The notes: generated by a model from the sequence alone, not told the origin. Positions 15,804 through 24,808 are shown, counted from the first letter of the stretch. The stretch: 27,415 nucleotides of DNA from CAYJIX01 sp964370375 (GCA_964370375.1 CAYJIX010000029.1:1-27415); one strand, 5' to 3'. Translations and numbers: made by a program.

Positions 15804-16168
15804 ATTGCTTCGCTTTGCTCGCAATTGATGACTAATGAACACATAAACCATTGCGAAGAGCGTAGCGACACAATCCATCTGGACAGCGCGTTGCGTTGGC
15901 GACGGCTCCTGTTAAAGGCGACAACCTCATGCATGGACTGCCGCGTCCTCACTGCGCTTGTACCAGCAGTGGGCGGTAGCCCGCGCGTGGTGTTCGTCCT
16001 TGCAGTGACGTTGTAGCGCGATAGCCTTGCTTTATAAAAGTGACGTTGTATCGCGATAGCCCTTCACAATCTCTTGTTTTGTACAGATGCCCTTGCCACC
16101 ACAACGTCATGAATACCGTGCAAAAATGCCGCGCCATGATGTCAATTGCAAGGAGCGTAGCGACGCGG
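15804..16168. repeat. Cluster of dispersed GCGAGGAGCG-type repeat modules
   Basis: Three copies of a module of the form ATTGCGAGGAGCGTAGCGAC are seen: inverted at 15804-15825, direct at 15849-15878 and partial at 16143-16168. Between them are a CTGTTAAAGGCGACAACC module (15906-15926) and a TGCAGTGACGTTGTAGCG module (15996-16018). The same modules occur together at 23032-23128. From memory, similar short palindromic repeats are scattered in many bacterial genomes. There is no coding capacity and no transposase. Confidence 0.7.
16005..16061. repeat. 22-bp tandem-like direct repeat
   Basis: GTGACGTTGTAGCGCGATAG at 16005 is repeated at 16040 with one mismatch (21 of 22 bases over 16005-16026 and 16040-16061), 35 bp apart. 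It belongs to the repeat cluster around it. Confidence 0.8.
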
Positions 16169-16238
16169 TTTATACTCTTTAGGGTGCAATCCAGTTCTTG
16201 ACAGTTTAGATTGTACAAGCATTGAGTTGTAAAAAATG

Positions 16239-16586
16239 CTACTCAGAAATTTTTTTCACAAATTCAGATTTTAATCCCATTTGACCAATGCCTGAAATCT
16301 TACAATTGATGTTATGACCGTCAGCTGCATCATGAACAAGGCGTATGGATTTAACCTTGGTGCCGACTTTTACGACGCCGCCTCTAAATTTAAGGTCTTT
16401 GATAACACTTACGGTATCGCCGTCTTTTAGTTCTGTACCGTTGGCATCGCAAATGACAGCAGCATCCAATGATTCAGCAGCAGATTCTTTCGACCATTCA
16501 TAGGTACATTCAGGGCAGGTAAAAAGTCCTGAATCTTCGTAAACATATGCAGATTGGCATTTGGGGCAAGGTGGAAATTCGCTCAT
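16239..16586 (-). CDS. yjdM: YjdM (PhnA-type) zinc-ribbon protein
   Basis: 115 aa, full length for this family. An N-terminal zinc ribbon has CPKC (7-10) and CPEC (24-27), with YEDSGLFTCPEC between. A small SH3-like beta domain follows, with DGDTVSVIKDLKFRG and the closing KISGIGQMGLKSEFVKK. The family was once called PhnA and linked to alkylphosphonate use, but it is not phosphonoacetate hydrolase and its biochemical role is unclear. AAGG lies 8 nt before the ATG. It sits 106 bp downstream of the SulP gene on the same strand and may share its transcript. No other phosphonate genes are in the window. Confidence 0.93.
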   Translation of the reverse strand: MSEFPPCPKCQSAYVYEDSGLFTCPECTYEWSKESAAESLDAAVICDANGTELKDGDTVSVIKDLKFRGGVVKVGTKVKSIRLVHDAADGHNINCKISGIGQMGLKSEFVKKISE

Positions 16587-16692
16587 AATTTTGGCCTTTT
16601 TTGGGATAAAAGTTTAATGGCAGCTCTATTGTCTTTACCGTCTTTAGGTTCTGCTATTGCATGGATTATGATCTTCAAAGGGATCAAACAAA

Positions 16693-18357
16693 TCAGGCAA
16701 ACAGAGCATCTTCGGCGGCTTTTTTAAGCGCTGATTCATAATCAGGCACAAAACTTACATGCTGTTTCCCATCCTCAACATGTGCGTTTTTAAGCATTCG
16801 CATGGGCTGGGGCTGTAGGCCGCTCAAAATGATTTTTGTACCATGGTTGCCGCATTGCTTGATGACCGATTCCAGGGCTTCTTCTCCGGTAGCATCCAGA
16901 TACGGCACAAGGCGCATTCTTACGATTAAAACTTTAGGCATCTGTCCCATGGCTTTGAGCGTGTCAACCAGATCAGACGCCACACCAAAAAAGAACGGCC
17001 CTGTAATTTGAAACACTTCCACGCCTTCGGGCAGATCGTCCCGTTGTGCTTCGTAGGTGGCGTCTTCATCATAAAGCGTACTGGATTTGCGCCATTCAGA
17101 TTTAATTTCTACCGATTCGCTCATATGCTTCATAAAAAGCAAGCACGCAAGCGTGACGCCAACACCGATAGCTACAGTTAGATCCACAAGTACAGTAAGC
17201 AAAAATGTTAATATCATCACGGTACGATCTGTGCGTGACAATCGGTAAATATGAATAAAGTGCCCTATTTCACTCATCCCCCATGACACAACAAAAAGGA
17301 TTGCAGCAAGTGCCGCCATGGGCACAAAAACCATAACATCCATGGCAAACAGCATAAAGAGCAGTAAAAACAACGCGTGAAAGATCCCTGCCATGGGGGT
17401 TTTTGCGCCGCCTTTAATGTTGGTTGCTGTTCTGGCAATCGCGCCTGTTGCAGGCAGGCCACCAAATAAAGCAGAGGCGATATTGGCGAACCCTTGCCCA
17501 ACCAATTCTTGATTGGAACGGTGTTTGCCACCCGTCATTCCATCGGCAACAACAGCAGAAAGGAGCGCCTCAATCCCTGCCAAAAAGGCAATGGTAAAGG
17601 CAGAAGGAATGACGCTTTGCAATTTGGCAAAATCCCATACAGGAAGTTGTGGCATCGTCAAACCAGTCGAGATATTAGGAAAATTCGAGCCGATCGTTTC
17701 AACAGGAATGTTAAAAACAGATACAATAACAGCTGATAAGGCAACCACAATCAAAAAGCCCGGGAGCTTTGGCGCAACGCGGCGTAAGACAATAATGATC
17801 AATAAAGCCGACAGGCCAATCGCCAATGTGGCTCCGTTGAATGTAGCTATCGAGTCAAAATAGGCTGTCCATTTTGGGATAAAACCGGCAGGAACAGTAT
17901 CGATTTGTAGCCCCAAAAAATCTTTCACCTGAGAAGAGGCAATGATGACGGCAATCCCTGCTGTAAACCCTGTGACCACAGGTTGTGGAATGAATTTTAT
18001 GATCTGCCCCATGCGAGTATACCCGGCAATGAGCAAGATAGCCCCGGCCATCAAGGTTGCCAAAATAAGCCCATCATAGCCGTGCTGAGAAATAACATTA
18101 AAGATGACAACAACAAACGCACCTGTAGGGCCACCTATTTGATAGCGTGAGCCGCCCAAAAAAGAAATCAAAAAACCTGCAATAACCGCCGTTATAAGGC
18201 CTTTATCAGGTGACGCGCCGGACGCAATGGCCAAAGCCATAGCAAGCGGAAGGGCAACAATCGCCACCGTAAGTCCAGCAAGGGCGTCACTTTGCATATC
18301 CGATGATGAATAGCCCTGTTTGAGGAGGGTGAAAAGTTTAGGGGTGAAAGTGCTCAT
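16693..18357 (-). CDS. SulP-family inorganic anion carrier with STAS domain
   Basis: 554 aa. The first 410 or so residues are membrane helices of the SulP fold, with LAGLTVAIVALPLAMALAIA at 28-47, the GLITAVIAGFLISFLGGSRYQIGGPTGAFV stretch around 54-83, and GLPATGAIARTATN before the later helices. The C-terminal cytoplasmic STAS domain is at about 440-545, with VLIVRMRLVPYLDATGEEAL. Family members carry sulfate, bicarbonate or other anions with protons or sodium. Sulfate would suit a sulfate reducer, but bicarbonate cannot be excluded. The Shine-Dalgarno is modest (AGAAG). The upstream region of about 500 bp has no gene. It is transcribed toward yjdM. Confidence 0.93.
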   Translation of the reverse strand: MSTFTPKLFTLLKQGYSSSDMQSDALAGLTVAIVALPLAMALAIASGASPDKGLITAVIAGFLISFLGGSRYQIGGPTGAFVVVIFNVISQHGYDGLILATLMAGAILLIAGYTRMGQIIKFIPQPVVTGFTAGIAVIIASSQVKDFLGLQIDTVPAGFIPKWTAYFDSIATFNGATLAIGLSALLIIIVLRRVAPKLPGFLIVVALSAVIVSVFNIPVETIGSNFPNISTGLTMPQLPVWDFAKLQSVIPSAFTIAFLAGIEALLSAVVADGMTGGKHRSNQELVGQGFANIASALFGGLPATGAIARTATNIKGGAKTPMAGIFHALFLLLFMLFAMDVMVFVPMAALAAILFVVSWGMSEIGHFIHIYRLSRTDRTVMILTFLLTVLVDLTVAIGVGVTLACLLFMKHMSESVEIKSEWRKSSTLYDEDATYEAQRDDLPEGVEVFQITGPFFFGVASDLVDTLKAMGQMPKVLIVRMRLVPYLDATGEEALESVIKQCGNHGTKIILSGLQPQPMRMLKNAHVEDGKQHVSFVPDYESALKKAAEDALFA

Positions 18358-18864
18358 GGTTTCTTCTTTTTTGTTTTCAATGTATTGCCACCACAGGCCG
18401 AAGCTTTACGCGTTGTCAGCGACAAGCCCAGCCTAGGGAGTTGTTCAGAGAGTCCACATTGCCTAGGGTCATACCTGCTTTTTATGCGTTGAATGGTTGC
18501 CAAGGGTACATCGGCAATTTTAGCAGGCTGCTTTTGTTCTAAGCTCAAAAGCACTCACGCTGACCGCAGTTGTGAGGAGGTTGTTGTGTTTGCTCAAGCC
18601 TTTACTTGTTCTATGCCAAAATGAAAGACGTGTCTTACAGTATTCATGCATAAAAGACAAGGCTCATAGATCAACCCTATGAGAAAAACTATGAGGAAGG
18701 TTGTTGGAAGAAAAAGCCCTCGCTGTGCCCTGATAAAAACATCAGCTTATCGCCGTAAGGACGCAAAAACAGATTTTTTTCGTCATTACACATTTTTGCC
18801 ACCCCCTTGTGTTGCCCCGTCCTCACGCTTTTGGCGTCGTCTTTGAGCCAAAAGGGGGGACAAG
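18358..18864. other. Intergenic region upstream of SulP
   Basis: About 507 bp without a supported gene. It holds two GCCTAGGG copies about 30 bp apart near 18431-18467. It also has the stretch ACCCTATGAGAAAAA (near 18674-18688) that also occurs upstream of the DcuC gene. An 8-bp stem (18828-18835 with 18847-18854) lies just beyond the ankyrin stop but lacks a T-tract. The SulP promoter must lie here but I cannot place it. Confidence 0.5.
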
Positions 18865-19797
18865 TTATTTTGCGCCGTATTTTTTCAAAACAGCCACAAC
18901 GCCTGGGTGAGGTGTTTTACGGGCAAAGGAAATGGCGGTATCACCATTGTTGTTGATGGTATTGGGGTCTGCGCCGTTTTCTAAAAGCAGCTCAACAACT
19001 TCTTTTGGTTGCCTATTGGCTGCAATGATAAGCGCGGTGTTGCCGGCATAATCTGTGGCGTCAATGGCTGCCTTGTGTTGTAAAAGCAGGCGCATAACGT
19101 CCATATGCCCATAGGCTGAGGCAAAAATAAGTGGGGTTCCGCCTGACGCGCTGGTGGCATGAATATCTGCTTTATGCGCAAGCAGTATTTGTACAAGGTT
19201 TGCTTCGCCCATACCACTGGCGTAGATAAGGGGCGTTACGTCATTTTCGGCCTTGCTTTCTGTATCGGCGTTGTTTTCAAGCAGAAACTCTAAGGCCCTT
19301 GCCTTTTTTTCTTGTACAGCAAGCATGAGGGCTGATAAGCCGTGCATATTTTGCGTATCAATGGAGGCGTTATTTTTAAGCAAGACTTCCATCACAGGGA
19401 TTTGCTCGTTAACAACAGCCACCATTAGCGGTGTTATGCCGTTTTTTTCTGCGGTGTTTATATCGGCTTTATGGTCAAGCAATAGCTGTACAATGTTGGC
19501 TCGTCCATAAAAAGCGGCAGCTGTTAAGGCAGTCCAACCGTAGTTGTTTTTGTCATGAATATCTGCCCCTCGTTGTATGAGCAGGCGCAAGGCGTCCTCA
19601 TGCCCGTGAGCTGCGGCAAGGGTTAGGGCAGTGCCGCCATGTTCATCCTTGCTTTGAATATCTGTACCGTCCTGCAAAAGCTTTTCTATCGTAGTAACAT
19701 CGCCTGCTGTTGCAGCCTCAAAAAGGGTAGCAGCAACGGCAGAGCTACAAAAACACCATAAAAAGCACAACATGGTGACAAGGATTTTGCTGCGCAC
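18865..19797 (-). CDS. Exported ankyrin-repeat protein
   Basis: 310 aa. The N-terminal signal peptide (about 1-22, MRSKILVTMLCFLWCFCSSA) has a likely cut after AVA; no proper lipobox is seen. The mature part is about eight ankyrin repeats of 33 aa (about 24-308). The consensus is DIHDKNNYGWTALTAAAFYG for the repeat start and variants of VQLLLDHKADIN for its end. Ankyrin stacks bind other proteins; exported bacterial ones are periplasmic or surface-located. The start is GTG at 19797, supported by AAGGAG 8 nt upstream. The gene begins 40 nt after the stop of the SLAM-like barrel gene, so the two form an operon and may act together. What it binds is unknown. Confidence 0.88.
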   Translation of the reverse strand: MRSKILVTMLCFLWCFCSSAVAATLFEAATAGDVTTIEKLLQDGTDIQSKDEHGGTALTLAAAHGHEDALRLLIQRGADIHDKNNYGWTALTAAAFYGRANIVQLLLDHKADINTAEKNGITPLMVAVVNEQIPVMEVLLKNNASIDTQNMHGLSALMLAVQEKKARALEFLLENNADTESKAENDVTPLIYASGMGEANLVQILLAHKADIHATSASGGTPLIFASAYGHMDVMRLLLQHKAAIDATDYAGNTALIIAANRQPKEVVELLLENGADPNTINNNGDTAISFARKTPHPGVVAVLKKYGAK

Positions 19798-19837
19798 GGA
19801 TTTAACTCCTTACAAAGCGTTCAGACGGTAAAGATGT

Positions 19838-21172
19838 TTAGAATGACCAAGAAACGCCCATGCTTACAATGTGTTGTTTGTAATCATACAGGGCACTGTT
19901 GGAATAGTTTTGCGAGTATTGATAGCTTACATCCACGCCCCATGCGTCATTAATGGGAACATGGGCGGTAACGCCTGTGTTTAAGCGGTAGTCTTCCCTG
20001 TTGTCAACTTCCACCACAGTGGCAGGGCCATGATAGTATTTACCGCTATAGCTGATAAATGGGGAAAGCTTGATCTCATTAAAGGGAAGTAAAAAAGCAA
20101 AGCTTGCGCTGCCTTCAAAGCCGTCATAGGAATAGGTGGTGTCGTCGGCATAGCCGCCAATGTAGCGACCGCCCAAGGTGAGGCTGTGATCCTTGCTGCC
20201 CAAAAAGACGCGCACATACTGCCCGGCAGAGGTGTACCAACCGTCATAATGGTGACTGTTGGAATAGGTACGGCTTGAAAGGTTGGCTTTGGTTATCAAA
20301 TGGATTTGTGGAGTTGCGGCATAAATAAATTGCATTTCGGGCCCAACGGCAAAAATGCTTTGGTCAAAGGCATAGGCAAACACTTGAGCGCGTACACGCA
20401 TGTCAAAAAGGCTGTTGCTCGTTACGTGACGCATGCCAAAAGATGCAGTAACCCATTCTGAGCTGGATAAATCCATATCGTGCAGGTCTTCATTGGCATT
20501 GTAGCGGATATAAAAGCCGCCATCGCCCACCAACCACCAGGGCTTGTCCGTATCAAGGTGGTGCAACACCTGCATGTGGGCACCAACATAGCCGGCGAGG
20601 CTCCCTTCAGCTTTGCCGTCTTTAAGGCGCAAATTCCATTCGCCCAAAGAAAGGTCGTTGGAAGCAGGGCCGCTGTTGACGTTGCTGTCGTAAAGGACAC
20701 CGGCGCGTAATTTGCCCGAAATGCGCGTGCGCGAGGATTGTTTAGCCTCTTTTTGCGGTGCTGTGCGTACAACCGTATCAGACGTTTTAGGGGCTTTAGC
20801 CAATTCTAAATTTGAACGTTGAGTATCGTCCTGCATTTTAAGGGCAAGGGCAAGCTCTTTGAGCAAAACGGGTTCATTAGGATGATTTGTCAACAGCCGT
20901 TCATACGCCATCACCGCTTGTCCTGGCCGCTCTGTGCGTAAGGCAGCACGAGCATAGCCAAGGTTGATACGGTCGCTCCCCGGATCCTCACGCAAAAGGC
21001 GGCTAAAGGCAAGATAGGCCTGTTCATAGTGCCCTTGCTGTAAAAGCAGGGCCGCCGCGTTTTTTTGTTCAGCCAAGGTTTGTGCGGCTTGTGCTGTGTT
21101 TTGTGCGTATGCTTGTGGATGTCCTGCTACAAAAAGGCTTATGGCAAAAAATAACGAAAGTATCTTTTTCAC
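19838..21172 (-). CDS. Outer-membrane TPR/beta-barrel protein of the SLAM (surface lipoprotein assembly modifier) type
   Basis: 444 aa from GTG 21172. The frame stays open 34 codons further upstream, but AAGGAG sits 6 nt before this GTG and a clean signal peptide starts here (KKILSLFFAISLFVAGHPQA, cut after AYA at 23). Residues 30-125 hold about two to three TPR units (GHYEQAYLAFSRLLREDPGS, then LGYARAALRTERPGQAVMAY). A short charged linker follows. Residues 155-444 are alternating aromatic beta-strands of a barrel ending in MGVSWSF, with the terminal Phe typical of BAM substrates. TPR plus C-terminal barrel is the layout of Slam proteins, which move lipoproteins to the cell surface. The match here is by architecture and not proven. 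It forms an operon with the exported ankyrin protein. Confidence 0.75.
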   Translation of the reverse strand: MKKILSLFFAISLFVAGHPQAYAQNTAQAAQTLAEQKNAAALLLQQGHYEQAYLAFSRLLREDPGSDRINLGYARAALRTERPGQAVMAYERLLTNHPNEPVLLKELALALKMQDDTQRSNLELAKAPKTSDTVVRTAPQKEAKQSSRTRISGKLRAGVLYDSNVNSGPASNDLSLGEWNLRLKDGKAEGSLAGYVGAHMQVLHHLDTDKPWWLVGDGGFYIRYNANEDLHDMDLSSSEWVTASFGMRHVTSNSLFDMRVRAQVFAYAFDQSIFAVGPEMQFIYAATPQIHLITKANLSSRTYSNSHHYDGWYTSAGQYVRVFLGSKDHSLTLGGRYIGGYADDTTYSYDGFEGSASFAFLLPFNEIKLSPFISYSGKYYHGPATVVEVDNREDYRLNTGVTAHVPINDAWGVDVSYQYSQNYSNSALYDYKQHIVSMGVSWSF

Positions 21173-21372
21173 AACAATCTCCTTAGGAAAAGGGAAGCTT
21201 ATAGCCGTTTTATGAAATACGCTTTTTATGGTTTTGTAAAGCTCTTTTTGTAAATATGCCCCAAAAAGTGACAAAATGTGTGTTTTTTTTACGCTATGTA
21301 TCTTATAGCGTTTGGTTATTGCGTTTTTTGCAATGAATTGTGAAAAGCTGCATAGCTCCCTTTTTTGGCACC

Positions 21373-21400
21373 AAAAAAGCCACAGGCTTTCGCCCGTGGC
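21373..21400 (-). terminator. Intrinsic terminator of the OFA-family carrier gene
   Basis: On the minus strand, GCCACGGGC pairs with GCCTGTGGC (21379-21400, one A:C mismatch) around a GAAA-type loop. TTTTTT follows, from the A-run at 21373-21378. It lies about 50 nt downstream of the carrier stop codon. Confidence 0.85.
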
Positions 21401-21448
21401 TCTCGTATAATCTAGGCTTATCCTTGCTCAATTTTGCAAAGACAGTTT

Positions 21449-22702
21449 CTAAGCTTTTGTAAACGGTACACTCAACTTAGCATCCATAAATTCACGCACA
21501 AGGCAAAGGGCAACGGCCACAGCCAAAAGGCCGGCTGCTGCGACATAGGCCATGCTATAGCTGCCTGTGGCATCAGCAATGGCTCCGGCAAGCACAGGGC
21601 CAACCACACCGGCAGCACCCCAAGCTGTGTACAAGATACCGTAATTCATGCCAAGGTTTTTGGTTCCCCAAAACGCCATGGTCAAGGTAGGAAAGAGCGG
21701 CATGCATGCGCCATAGTTAAAGCCCACAATGGCTGCACCCATAAAGAATCCGGCAAAGCTTGAAAGCTGGTTAAACACAAGCATGATGGCAATCTGGATA
21801 GAGCATACCAAAAGCAAGGTGCGGTTCGCACCAAGTTTATCGCTCAAAAATCCGCTGACAACGCGGCCTGTGGCGTTAAAGGCTGACAATAAGGCCACAA
21901 ACAAAAAGCCTGCCTGAATGGCGCCCATGGATTGTGCGCTCACGATTTTGGACATGTGCCCAATGATCATAAGGCCGGCGCTTGTGGCAAACACAAATTG
22001 GATCCAAAGCACATAAAATAATGGGGTTGAAACCATATATTTCCAGTTATGATCCACAGCTTGGCTTGGTTTTGCTTGTGTTTGAGCTTGTTCTACCTTT
22101 GCGCCTCCTTGGGGCACATAGCCTTCAGGGGGGTTGCGCAAACATTGCGCCAAGGCCACAGCAAGCACAGCAAACACAACACCTAAAATGGTAAAGGATT
22201 TTGTAATCCCGTAGGCACCGATAAGGTATTCGCTAAGCGGTGCAATAAACACCGAGGCAATGCCCATGCCGGCAACCACAACGCCTGTTACTTGCCCTTT
22301 CATGCTGGCAGGAAACCATTTAACAGCAGCAGGTGTGGCAGCAGCGTAACCAAGGCCAATGCCTATGCCGCACAAACCACCAAAGCCGATAATGGCAGGC
22401 ATCATGCTTTCCGGCGAAGAAAAACCGGTCACAATCATGCCGGCGCCAAGGAACAAGGCGCCTAAGGTTGCCACGATTCTTGGCCCTAATTTGTCCTGCA
22501 AACGACCACCGGGGATCATGCATAAGGCCCAGATAACAATGGAAATAGTATAGGGCATTGACATTTGAACGTTTGTCCAGCCAAGGCCGCCATTGGCAAC
22601 AGTATCTGTCAGTTTTTTACCAAACACACTCCAAGCATAGACAACACCCATGGTAAGGTTGAACCCCATGCCGGAAAAAGCAACAAGCCATCCTTTGTTC
22701 AT
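21449..22702 (-). CDS. OFA-family MFS transporter (oxalate/formate antiporter-like)
   Basis: 417 aa, 12 membrane helices, major facilitator fold. OFA-like features are the start GWLVAFSGMGFNLTMGVVYAWSVF, PYTISIVIWALCMIPGGRLQDKLGPR (the MFS motif A region) and AATPAAVKWFPASMKGQVTG. Family members exchange or import small carboxylates such as oxalate/formate or lactate/pyruvate; the substrate here is unknown. The start is ATG 22702. A GTG 9 nt upstream lies inside the GAGGT Shine-Dalgarno and is not used. It is a single gene with its own terminator; the next gene upstream (pepA) is more than 550 bp away. Confidence 0.88.
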   Translation of the reverse strand: MNKGWLVAFSGMGFNLTMGVVYAWSVFGKKLTDTVANGGLGWTNVQMSMPYTISIVIWALCMIPGGRLQDKLGPRIVATLGALFLGAGMIVTGFSSPESMMPAIIGFGGLCGIGIGLGYAAATPAAVKWFPASMKGQVTGVVVAGMGIASVFIAPLSEYLIGAYGITKSFTILGVVFAVLAVALAQCLRNPPEGYVPQGGAKVEQAQTQAKPSQAVDHNWKYMVSTPLFYVLWIQFVFATSAGLMIIGHMSKIVSAQSMGAIQAGFLFVALLSAFNATGRVVSGFLSDKLGANRTLLLVCSIQIAIMLVFNQLSSFAGFFMGAAIVGFNYGACMPLFPTLTMAFWGTKNLGMNYGILYTAWGAAGVVGPVLAGAIADATGSYSMAYVAAAGLLAVAVALCLVREFMDAKLSVPFTKA

Positions 22703-23257
22703 ACAGAGCACCTCAAATGCGCAAAAAAAGATTAGTGTTCAACCGCCAAGTGTGTTATGTCTATACATACAGAATACCAGCATTCTAACGGGAACAAGGA
22801 ATAAGCATCACTCTTTATAGAATGAGTATCAATCTGTCAACACATTTGGCGCATATTTGTTGGGGAAGGGCAAGTTTTTTTGTTTCAAGTGGATTGATGA
22901 TGTTGAAGAGCATAGCTGGATTGCAATAAGGCAGAAATACATACCACCTGTGCCCTTTAGGGTGCTTGTGACCTTTAGGTTGCCTGTGTTCTTTAGGGTG
23001 TAAACCACGTCACCCTTCGTTTTGCTCAGGGGTCCTCGCAGTGACATTGTAGCGTGAAGGCTTCTGTTAAAGGCAACAGCCATCGCACCACAAGGTCATT
23101 GCGAGGAGCTTGCGACGAAGCAATCCATGTATTTTATACCCTAACAGCCTGCTAAAGGGTGCAGATATCCTTTAAGGTATGTGTTTTGTGTTCTGCCTAA
23201 GCTGCGCCCCTGCCTTCAAGGGGCTTTTCCCGCACAAGTTTTAATCCTTCGCAACCT
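22703..23257. other. Intergenic region between pepA and the OFA carrier gene
   Basis: 555 bp without a supported gene. It contains three copies of CTTTAGGGTG or close variants (22955-22965, about 22972-22982 degraded, 22991-23000) and the repeat modules at 23032-23128. The carrier promoter is presumably in the first 150 bp next to its start. A short open frame here only translates the repeats. Confidence 0.55.
23032..23128. repeat. Dispersed repeat, second locus of the family at 15.8-16.2 kb
   Basis: Three modules follow each other: GTCCTCGCAGTGACATTGTA at 23032-23054, CTTCTGTTAAAGGCAACAGC at 23061-23081 and CATTGCGAGGAGCTTGCGAC at 23097-23128. They match those at 15996-16018 (2 mismatches in 23), 15906-15926 (3 in 21) and 15849-15878. 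The third module is a near-palindrome (ATTGC...GCAAT). Confidence 0.75.
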
Positions 23258-24808
23258 TTATTTTGACAAACTAAACTGCGCAAGTTCAAGCAACGTGCGC
23301 ACGCCAAAGCCCGTACCGCCTTCCGGGCATAAGGGGCCTGCCTTCTTTGTGGAAGCTGTGCCTGCAATATCAAGGTGGGCCCAACGAACATTTGGCTGTA
23401 TGAATTGTTTTAAAAATACAGCCGCAGTACAGGCACCGCCTTCACGAGGTCCGGCGTTTAGAAAATCTGCGGTATCGCTTTTAAGGCTTTCAAAATACCT
23501 GTCCCAAGTGGGCAGGGGCCAAAACATTTCGCCAACCGTTTCTCCAAGGCCGCGGATGGCCTCGGTCAAAACAGTATCCGGCGAAAAAAGCCCTGCCACA
23601 GTATTGCCAAGGGTAACAGAACAGGCCCCGGTTAAGGTAGCAATATCAATCAGCGCATAAGGCTGCCAGCGGTTTTGGGCATAGCTTAGGGTATCGCACA
23701 GCACAAGTCGCCCTTCTGCGTCGGTGTTGTTGATTTCGACAGTTTTACCGGCAAGGGTTTTGACCACATCCCCGGGGCGCGTGGCACGGGCGTCGGGCAT
23801 GTTTTCCGCACAGGCCAAAAGGCCGATAACGCGCCGCGGCACATCCAACAAGCCAAGGGCTTCAAAAACGCCAAGCACAGCCGCTGCACCTGCCATATCG
23901 CCTTTCATGGCCTGCATGCCGGCAGAAGGTTTAAGGCTGATACCACCGCTGTCAAAGGTAAGCCCCTTGCCCACCAGCACAAGAGGAGGGCTTTCTTCAT
24001 GGCCTTTGGGCGCGTGTTCCAGCACAATAAGGCGCGGTTCGTTGACAGAACCTGCCGCAACCGAGGCAAAGGCTTCCATGCCCATGCCTTCAATGGCTTT
24101 GCGGTCAAAAACTTCAAGGGACATGTTGTAACGTCCGCTCAGTTTACGCGCCTGATCAGCTAAAAATTCCGGCGTGATGGCATTGCCGGGCCCGTTGACA
24201 AGGTTTCGTGCAAGGCTCACCGCTTTTGCCATGCTTTCGCCGCGTTTAGCTGCAAGGGCTAAGGCATCATTTGGCATGTCAAGGCTGCAAAGGTTAAGGC
24301 AGCGCGGGTCGTTATTTTCAAGTTCGCCTTCTTTGCATGTTTTTAACGCTGTGTAACGGTAAAGGCCAAGGAGCGATCCGCACACTATTTCTTCTGCGAT
24401 ACGTTCCAAGGGGTAACGCTCGCTTGCAAGGCCGGCAAGGTTTGGCACGATGACAGCGCAGCTATCAAGGTTCAAGTCGCGGCAGGTGCGTGTAAAACGA
24501 GCCGCGGCCTTGCGCATGGCATCAAGCTGCATGGCAGGGCAGGGGTAGCTTGCTTTTTTACCAAGCCCCAAAAGCACAATGCGGTTAAGGGGATGCATTG
24601 GCGGGCCATAGATAACGCTAAGCGTATCTTTTTTTGCCGTAAAATCGCGCACAGCAGGTGCAATGCCAAGCCATGGCGCAGCTTCTAAAAGGGATGGGCA
24701 TAGCGAAGCTAAACTTTCAGCATCGCTAAAATCGTCTTGAAAAACAAAAAAGGCTACGGCATCGGCCTGCCATTTTTCGATTCCGTTCGGTTGAAAGGCA
24801 ATGTGCAT
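23258..24808 (-). CDS. pepA: Leucyl aminopeptidase (M17, PepA)
   Basis: 516 aa, the normal length. It is a cytosolic di-metal (Zn/Mn) hexameric aminopeptidase that removes N-terminal residues from peptides. The N-terminal macro-like domain (about 1-180) is followed by the catalytic domain with VLVGKGLTFDSGGISLKPS, MKGDMAGAAAVLG and the signature NTDAEGRL (about 357-364). GLLACAENMPDARATRPGD lies between them. All the expected metal ligands and the catalytic Lys and Arg appear present. AAGGAG lies 5-6 nt before the ATG at 24808. Repeats flank it on both sides. In some bacteria PepA also binds DNA, but nothing here bears on that. Confidence 0.96.
   Translation of the reverse strand: MHIAFQPNGIEKWQADAVAFFVFQDDFSDAESLASLCPSLLEAAPWLGIAPAVRDFTAKKDTLSVIYGPPMHPLNRIVLLGLGKKASYPCPAMQLDAMRKAAARFTRTCRDLNLDSCAVIVPNLAGLASERYPLERIAEEIVCGSLLGLYRYTALKTCKEGELENNDPRCLNLCSLDMPNDALALAAKRGESMAKAVSLARNLVNGPGNAITPEFLADQARKLSGRYNMSLEVFDRKAIEGMGMEAFASVAAGSVNEPRLIVLEHAPKGHEESPPLVLVGKGLTFDSGGISLKPSAGMQAMKGDMAGAAAVLGVFEALGLLDVPRRVIGLLACAENMPDARATRPGDVVKTLAGKTVEINNTDAEGRLVLCDTLSYAQNRWQPYALIDIATLTGACSVTLGNTVAGLFSPDTVLTEAIRGLGETVGEMFWPLPTWDRYFESLKSDTADFLNAGPREGGACTAAVFLKQFIQPNVRWAHLDIAGTASTKKAGPLCPEGGTGFGVRTLLELAQFSLSK

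Larger units (their letters stand above)
15546..16238. other. Long intergenic region, repeat-rich
   Basis: Nearly 700 bp with no supported gene. Near the left end is the stretch ACCCTATGAGAAAAA (15635-15649), also found upstream of the SulP gene. Then come a minus-strand terminator hairpin (15675-15713), several copies of a dispersed repeat (15804-16168) and a CTTTAGGGTGC motif (16177-16187). Short open frames here are translations of the repeats. Confidence 0.6.

Noticed and set aside
15707..15952. 81-codon open frame on the minus strand
   Set aside because: It lies in the repeat cluster and a terminator hairpin, with no Shine-Dalgarno and low-complexity translation.
15804..16168. Possible CRISPR array
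   Set aside because: Repeat units differ in sequence, orientation and spacing, and no cas genes are near.
18354..18554. 66-codon frame ending in ATGA overlap with the SulP start
   Set aside because: The overlap suggested coupling, but the GTG start has no ribosome binding site and the product has no recognisable pattern.
18828..18854. Possible terminator after the ankyrin gene
   Set aside because: The 8-bp stem has no T-tract on the minus strand, so termination is not supported.
21173..21274. 34-codon N-terminal extension of the SLAM-like protein
   Set aside because: AAGGAG and a signal peptide begin at 21172; the extension would bury the signal sequence.
22829..23083. 84-codon open frame on the minus strand
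   Set aside because: It overlaps the dispersed repeat modules, has no ribosome binding site, and its N-terminus is similar to a translation of the same repeat at 15.9 kb.
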